From positions 1-7,806 of the forward strand of contig CALAIJ010000262.1 in the NCBI GenBank assembly GCA_937923365.1: a stretch of 7,806 nt of DNA. The letters run 5' to 3'. A model generated the notes under the pieces. The model saw only the letters and a list, made by a program, of their open reading frames with translations. It did no database searches and was not told the DNA's origin. The stretch comes from an uncultured Sulfitobacter sp. Lineage in GTDB: Bacteria > Pseudomonadota > Alphaproteobacteria > Rhodobacterales > Rhodobacteraceae. Of the stretch, positions 5,888-7,806 are shown in pieces. Position numbers and translations under genes: made by a program. Within the stretch, counting starts at the first letter, position 1, and each line of letters begins with the position of its first letter.

Positions 5888-7065
5888 TGTGGCGTCATAT
5901 CGCGTCTAACGCGTTCTCCCTTTTGATGGTCGGTCTGTTCCTGGTTGGCGGCGTCATTTTGTGGGGTAAGTCCGAATACTCGGCCGAAGGGCCGCTGGAA
6001 CAGGCGATCTGTTTGCAGGTCAAAAGTGGCTCCAACATGCGGCGCGTCAGTCAGGATCTGGCAGATCAGGATGCGGTCCGTTCTGCCGCCATTTTCCGCA
6101 TCGGTGCGGATTACGCCGACAAGACCAACCAGTTGAAGGCAGGCAGTTTTCTGATCGAACCTGCAACCTCCATGGAGCAGATTGTCGAGACTGTCACCAA
6201 GGGCGGGGCAAGCACCTGCGGGACCGAGGTGGTCTACCGCATCGGGGTGAACCGTGTGTCGATACAGGTGCGTGAACTGGACCCGGCGAACGGCCGTTTT
6301 GTCGAGCGGGTGCAGTTCAATCCCGCCGAAGACGACGTGCCCGAGCTTTATGCGCAGATGAAGGCGCAAAGCGACACAAGGTTCCGCGTTGCCATGGCTG
6401 AAGGTGTGACAAGCTGGCAGGTTACAGATGCGCTCAAGCGGATCGACGTGTTGGAAGGGGCCGTACCAGAGGTGCCGCCAGAAGGGGCCTTGGCACCAGA
6501 CAGCTACGAAGTGCGTCAGGGTGATGACCGCGCCACGTTGCTGGCCCAGATGCAAGCCAAGCAAGAAGCGCTGGTCGCTGCTGCATGGGAAGCACGTGAC
6601 CCCGACTTGCCCATCGAGAGCCCTGAGGAGTTGCTGATCCTTGCTTCCATCGTCGAGAAGGAGACAGGCGTCGCTGCAGAACGCGGGCAGGTGGCCAGCG
6701 TCTTCGTCAACCGTCTGAATCAAGGAATGCGATTGCAGACGGACCCCACGGTTATCTACGGCATCACCAAGGGGGAGGGCGTGTTGGGCCGCGGTCTGCG
6801 CCGCTCAGAATTGCGCCGTGAGACCCCGTGGAACACCTATGTGATCCCCGCGCTGCCGCCCACGCCCATCGCCAACCCAGGCCGTGCAAGTCTGGAAGCC
6901 GCAGCCAAGCCCGAAGAGACGCCGTATATCTTCTTTGTGGCTGACGGCACTGGCGGTCATGCCTTTGCCGAAACGCTGGACGAGCACAACGCAAATGTTG
7001 CGCGCTGGCGCGAGATCGAGGCAGAGCGCGCAGCGGCCATCAACGGAACTGCAAGCGGAGACTGA
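5887..7065 (+). CDS. mltG: Endolytic murein transglycosylase MltG (YceG family)
   Basis: MltG cuts nascent peptidoglycan strands within the chain, leaving anhydro-muramoyl ends, and is thought to set glycan length near the inner membrane. The product has 392 residues. One transmembrane helix at about 9-26 anchors it, followed by a LysM-like region (about 40-105). The catalytic YceG domain has LILASIVEKETGVAAERGQVASVF in spirit of the family, with the acidic VEKET cluster (Glu257, Glu259) that carries the catalytic glutamate, then NRL, MRLQTDPTVIYGI (281-293), WNTYVIPALPPTPIANPG (315-332) and a late FVADGTGGHAFAETLDEHN. The ATG overlaps the fabF stop as TGATG, giving tight coupling. Older annotations call this family aminodeoxychorismate lyase-like. 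No U-tract terminator follows until 7245-7276. Confidence 0.96.
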   Translation: MWRHIASNAFSLLMVGLFLVGGVILWGKSEYSAEGPLEQAICLQVKSGSNMRRVSQDLADQDAVRSAAIFRIGADYADKTNQLKAGSFLIEPATSMEQIVETVTKGGASTCGTEVVYRIGVNRVSIQVRELDPANGRFVERVQFNPAEDDVPELYAQMKAQSDTRFRVAMAEGVTSWQVTDALKRIDVLEGAVPEVPPEGALAPDSYEVRQGDDRATLLAQMQAKQEALVAAAWEARDPDLPIESPEELLILASIVEKETGVAAERGQVASVFVNRLNQGMRLQTDPTVIYGITKGEGVLGRGLRRSELRRETPWNTYVIPALPPTPIANPGRASLEAAAKPEETPYIFFVADGTGGHAFAETLDEHNANVARWREIEAERAAAINGTASGD

Positions 7066-7087
7066 GGCAATGTTGCGGTGATAGCCT

Positions 7088-7115
7088 TTGTTGGAAATGT
7101 CCTGTTTTCAATAAT
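7088..7115 (+). promoter_or_regulatory. Weak candidate promoter after mltG
   Basis: TTGTTG (7088-7093), a 16-bp spacer and AATAAT (7110-7115) give a 5/6 match at -10 but only TTG at -35. It would start a transcript near 7122 carrying both arms of the 7147-7206 inverted repeat in its leader. AT-rich sequence in this gap makes chance matches likely. Confidence 0.25.
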
Positions 7116-7146
7116 TTAGTCCACCCCGTTGCACCTAATTGGGGAT

Positions 7147-7206
7147 AGAGCGTACGGATCGGTAAGTCATTGTAAACACTGTTTTTCTTGACATTGCGTA
7201 CGCTCT
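7147..7206. repeat. Perfect 10-bp inverted repeat upstream of the GTA-like genes (operator candidate)
   Basis: AGAGCGTACG (7147-7156) and CGTACGCTCT (7197-7206) are exact reverse complements separated by 40 bp. Each arm contains the palindrome CGTACG, and their centres are 50 bp apart. The downstream arm lies within the spacer of the promoter at 7188-7216, where a bound protein would block or remodel RNA polymerase. Two half-sites about five helical turns apart are typical of paired operator sites. The regulator is unknown. I saw no CtrA-type TTAA-N7-TTAA or alphaproteobacterial LexA GTTC-N7-GTTC motif here. Confidence 0.6.
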
Positions 7207-7216
7207 GATGTACATC
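7188..7216 (+). promoter_or_regulatory. Strong candidate promoter for the GTA-like operon
   Basis: A perfect TTGACA (7188-7193) is followed by a 17-bp spacer and TACATC (7211-7216), preceded by TG at 7209-7210 as in an extended -10. Transcription would begin near 7223, about 100 nt before the g1 ATG. The -10 hexamer is poor, as expected of a promoter that needs an activator or is kept weak. The spacer contains one arm of the 10-bp inverted repeat. Confidence 0.6.
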
Positions 7217-7244
7217 TTTTGGCAAGCTAACAGAACTGGGAGAG

Positions 7245-7276
7245 CGGCCACGGACATGATCCGGCGGCCGTTTTTT
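7245..7276 (+). terminator. Intrinsic terminator between promoter and first GTA-like gene (mltG terminator or attenuator)
   Basis: CGGCC (7245-7249) pairs with GGCCG (7266-7270), and inside it CGGA (7251-7254) pairs with TCCG (7260-7263) around the loop CATGA. There is a small internal bulge (A7250 against GC 7264-7265). A run of six T follows directly (7271-7276). It lies 180 bp after the mltG stop but also about 20 bp downstream of the predicted start of the 7188 promoter and before g1. It could end the mltG message, produce a short RNA of about 54 nt, or act as a conditional barrier for the GTA-like operon. Confidence 0.75.
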
Positions 7277-7327
7277 CATGTCTGCTCGGTTGGGGGATCC
7301 AAGCGAGAGGTAAGACGGAGAAGATGA
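7256..7327 (+). CDS. Possible 23-residue leader peptide overlapping the g1 start
   Basis: The frame starts with an ATG at 7256, which lies in the loop of the terminator hairpin, and runs 23 codons to a TGA that shares ATGA with the g1 start codon. A GGGAGAG (7238-7244) lies just 5' of the hairpin, with GGAG 13 nt before the ATG, longer than ideal. The peptide is basic: seven of 23 residues are Arg, mostly at the end, though part of that follows from the g1 ribosome site being read as codons. It resembles no protein I know. Short open frames are common by chance; the positions of its start and stop are what make it worth listing. Confidence 0.25.
   Translation: MIRRPFFHVCSVGGSKREVRRRR
7285..7307 (+). 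promoter_or_regulatory. Leader hairpin just upstream of the g1 ribosome-binding site
   Basis: CTCG (7285-7288) pairs with CGAG (7304-7307), and TTGG (7290-7293) pairs with CCAA (7299-7302) around the loop GGGAT, with one G-G mismatch. The hairpin ends 9 nt before the GGAG at 7317 that serves g1. It may keep the ribosome site open or space it from the terminator, or be incidental. Confidence 0.35.
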
Positions 7328-7665
7328 CACATATTACCCCGGAAGTAGAGATTGCACTCAACGAGGACAGGCTTTTGTCCCTCACAAAAGTGGTCGCCGA
7401 CCTGCGCAAGCAGATCGAAGACCTCAAGGAAGATGCTCAGACCGGGGGGAAGATCGACAAGGCCAAGGTCTCGCAAGTGTTGAGGGATTTCAATCTTGCC
7501 GTTCTGGCCTGTACAAACGCGGAGAACAAACTTGATGACTGCAGAAGCAAGAAAGCTGGTATTGCCCGAGGGGGATATGCCCTTGATATGGAGAAAGCAC
7601 GGGCTGAGATCGGGTGCAAGTTGGATCAGCTCCGCAAGTGTCACGACGCAGGAGAGGTTTCTTAA
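7324..7665 (+). CDS. GTA g1-like protein, putative small terminase subunit
   Basis: The 113-residue product is largely helical, with a likely coiled coil at about 14-40 (LLSLTKVVADLRKQIEDLKED) and charged helices after it. The C-terminal part (GGYALDMEKARAEIGCKLDQLR) resembles, from memory, the g1 proteins upstream of the large terminase in Rhodobacterales gene transfer agents. In Rhodobacter capsulatus this protein is described as a small terminase subunit (TerS) that helps the large subunit package DNA. Identification rests on position, size and this resemblance; no DNA-binding helix-turn-helix is evident. GGAG (7317-7320) precedes the ATG by only 3 nt. The next gene starts inside this one, so the two are translationally linked. 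Base composition looks less GC-rich than the fab genes. Confidence 0.7.
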   Translation: MTHITPEVEIALNEDRLLSLTKVVADLRKQIEDLKEDAQTGGKIDKAKVSQVLRDFNLAVLACTNAENKLDDCRSKKAGIARGGYALDMEKARAEIGCKLDQLRKCHDAGEVS

Positions 7666-7806
7666 CGACCTCACAGAGGGAGAGCTTCTGGCTCTCCCTT
7701 TCTTGTTTGAATTCTGGGCGATGGATCATCAACTGCCCCCCGCAGGCGATTGGCGGTCCTGGGTCGTGATGGGCGGGCGCGGTGCTGGCAAGACCCGTGC
7801 AGGTGC
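7577..7806 (+). CDS. terL: GTA/phage large terminase subunit, N-terminal part (cut by the right edge)
   Basis: The large terminase is the ATP-driven motor and nuclease that fills phage-like capsids with DNA. From the ATG at 7577, 76 codons are open to the window edge. Residues 66-73 are GGRGAGKT, the Walker A (P-loop) motif. The preceding WISS...LFEFWA..HQLPPAGDWRSWVVM pattern is what I recall from the g2 terminase of Rhodobacterales gene transfer agents. The gene overlaps g1 by 89 nt in a different frame. AGGGGG (7569-7574) lies only 2 nt before this ATG; a TTG at 7583 has better spacing (8 nt), and an ATG at 7722 would drop the conserved N-terminal segment, so the exact start is uncertain. 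A prophage terminase is the alternative; adjacency to g1 and to housekeeping genes favours a GTA. Confidence 0.85.
   Translation, partial: MPLIWRKHGLRSGASWISSASVTTQERFLNDLTEGELLALPFLFEFWAMDHQLPPAGDWRSWVVMGGRGAGKTRAG

Noticed and set aside
5725..6723. 332-codon open frame on the minus strand opposite fabF/mltG
   Set aside because: Antisense to two well-supported genes across their boundary; composition is that of a shadow frame and no ribosome site or family motif is seen.
7121..7144. CCCC...GGGG hairpin after mltG as an mltG terminator
   Set aside because: The stem is four base pairs plus a wobble, with a large loop and no T-tract.
7278..7313. 11-codon frame from ATG 7278 to TAA 7311 in the GTA leader
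   Set aside because: It has no ribosome site (it is preceded by the terminator T-run) and it does not link to g1, unlike the frame from 7256.
7066..7323. Phage attachment site, tRNA or integration signature between mltG and the GTA-like genes
   Set aside because: No tRNA cloverleaf, integrase fragment or direct repeats were seen in the gap.

Overview
The window looks like chromosomal DNA of an alphaproteobacterium of the order Rhodobacterales (Roseobacter-type). This is inferred from the moderately high GC content, the protein sequences, and a type II fatty-acid synthesis cluster running directly into what I recognise as the head of a gene transfer agent (GTA) cluster. No database search was possible, so family assignments rest on motifs visible in the translations and on recalled family knowledge.

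Layout. A minus-strand gene runs off the left edge (1-1160). It encodes a cytochrome b561-like membrane domain fused to a periplasmic YceI-type domain. A 150-bp divergent intergenic region follows. All remaining genes are on the plus strand: fabD (1311-2243), a four-helix membrane protein of unknown function starting 1 nt after fabD (2245-2640), fabG (2677-3414), a 172-nt leader with alternating GGGGC/GCCCC segments, acpP (3587-3820) with a strong intrinsic terminator (3880-3921), a GNAT acetyltransferase (4010-4543), fabF (4628-5887) and mltG (5887-7065, overlapping the fabF stop). After a 258-nt gap come a small coiled-coil protein resembling GTA g1 / small terminase (7324-7665) and the N-terminus of a GTA-type large terminase with a Walker A motif (7577-7806, cut by the right edge).

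How the genes work together. FabD loads malonate onto AcpP, FabF condenses malonyl-ACP with the growing acyl chain, and FabG reduces the resulting 3-ketoacyl-ACP, so most of the elongation machinery is here. MltG cleaves nascent glycan strands in the inner membrane and is co-located with fabF. The last two genes begin a DNA-packaging module for phage-like particles.

The most interesting region is 7140-7327, upstream of the GTA-like genes. It holds a consensus -35 box with a 17-bp spacer, a perfect 10-bp inverted repeat (arms 40 bp apart) with one arm inside that spacer, and a strong intrinsic terminator between the promoter and the first gene. A 23-codon reading frame has its start codon in the terminator loop and its stop overlapping the g1 start as ATGA. 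Together these suggest an operator plus a conditional terminator controlling entry into the GTA operon. This is an inference that needs transcript data and comparative sequence. A simpler reading is that the terminator just ends the mltG transcript.
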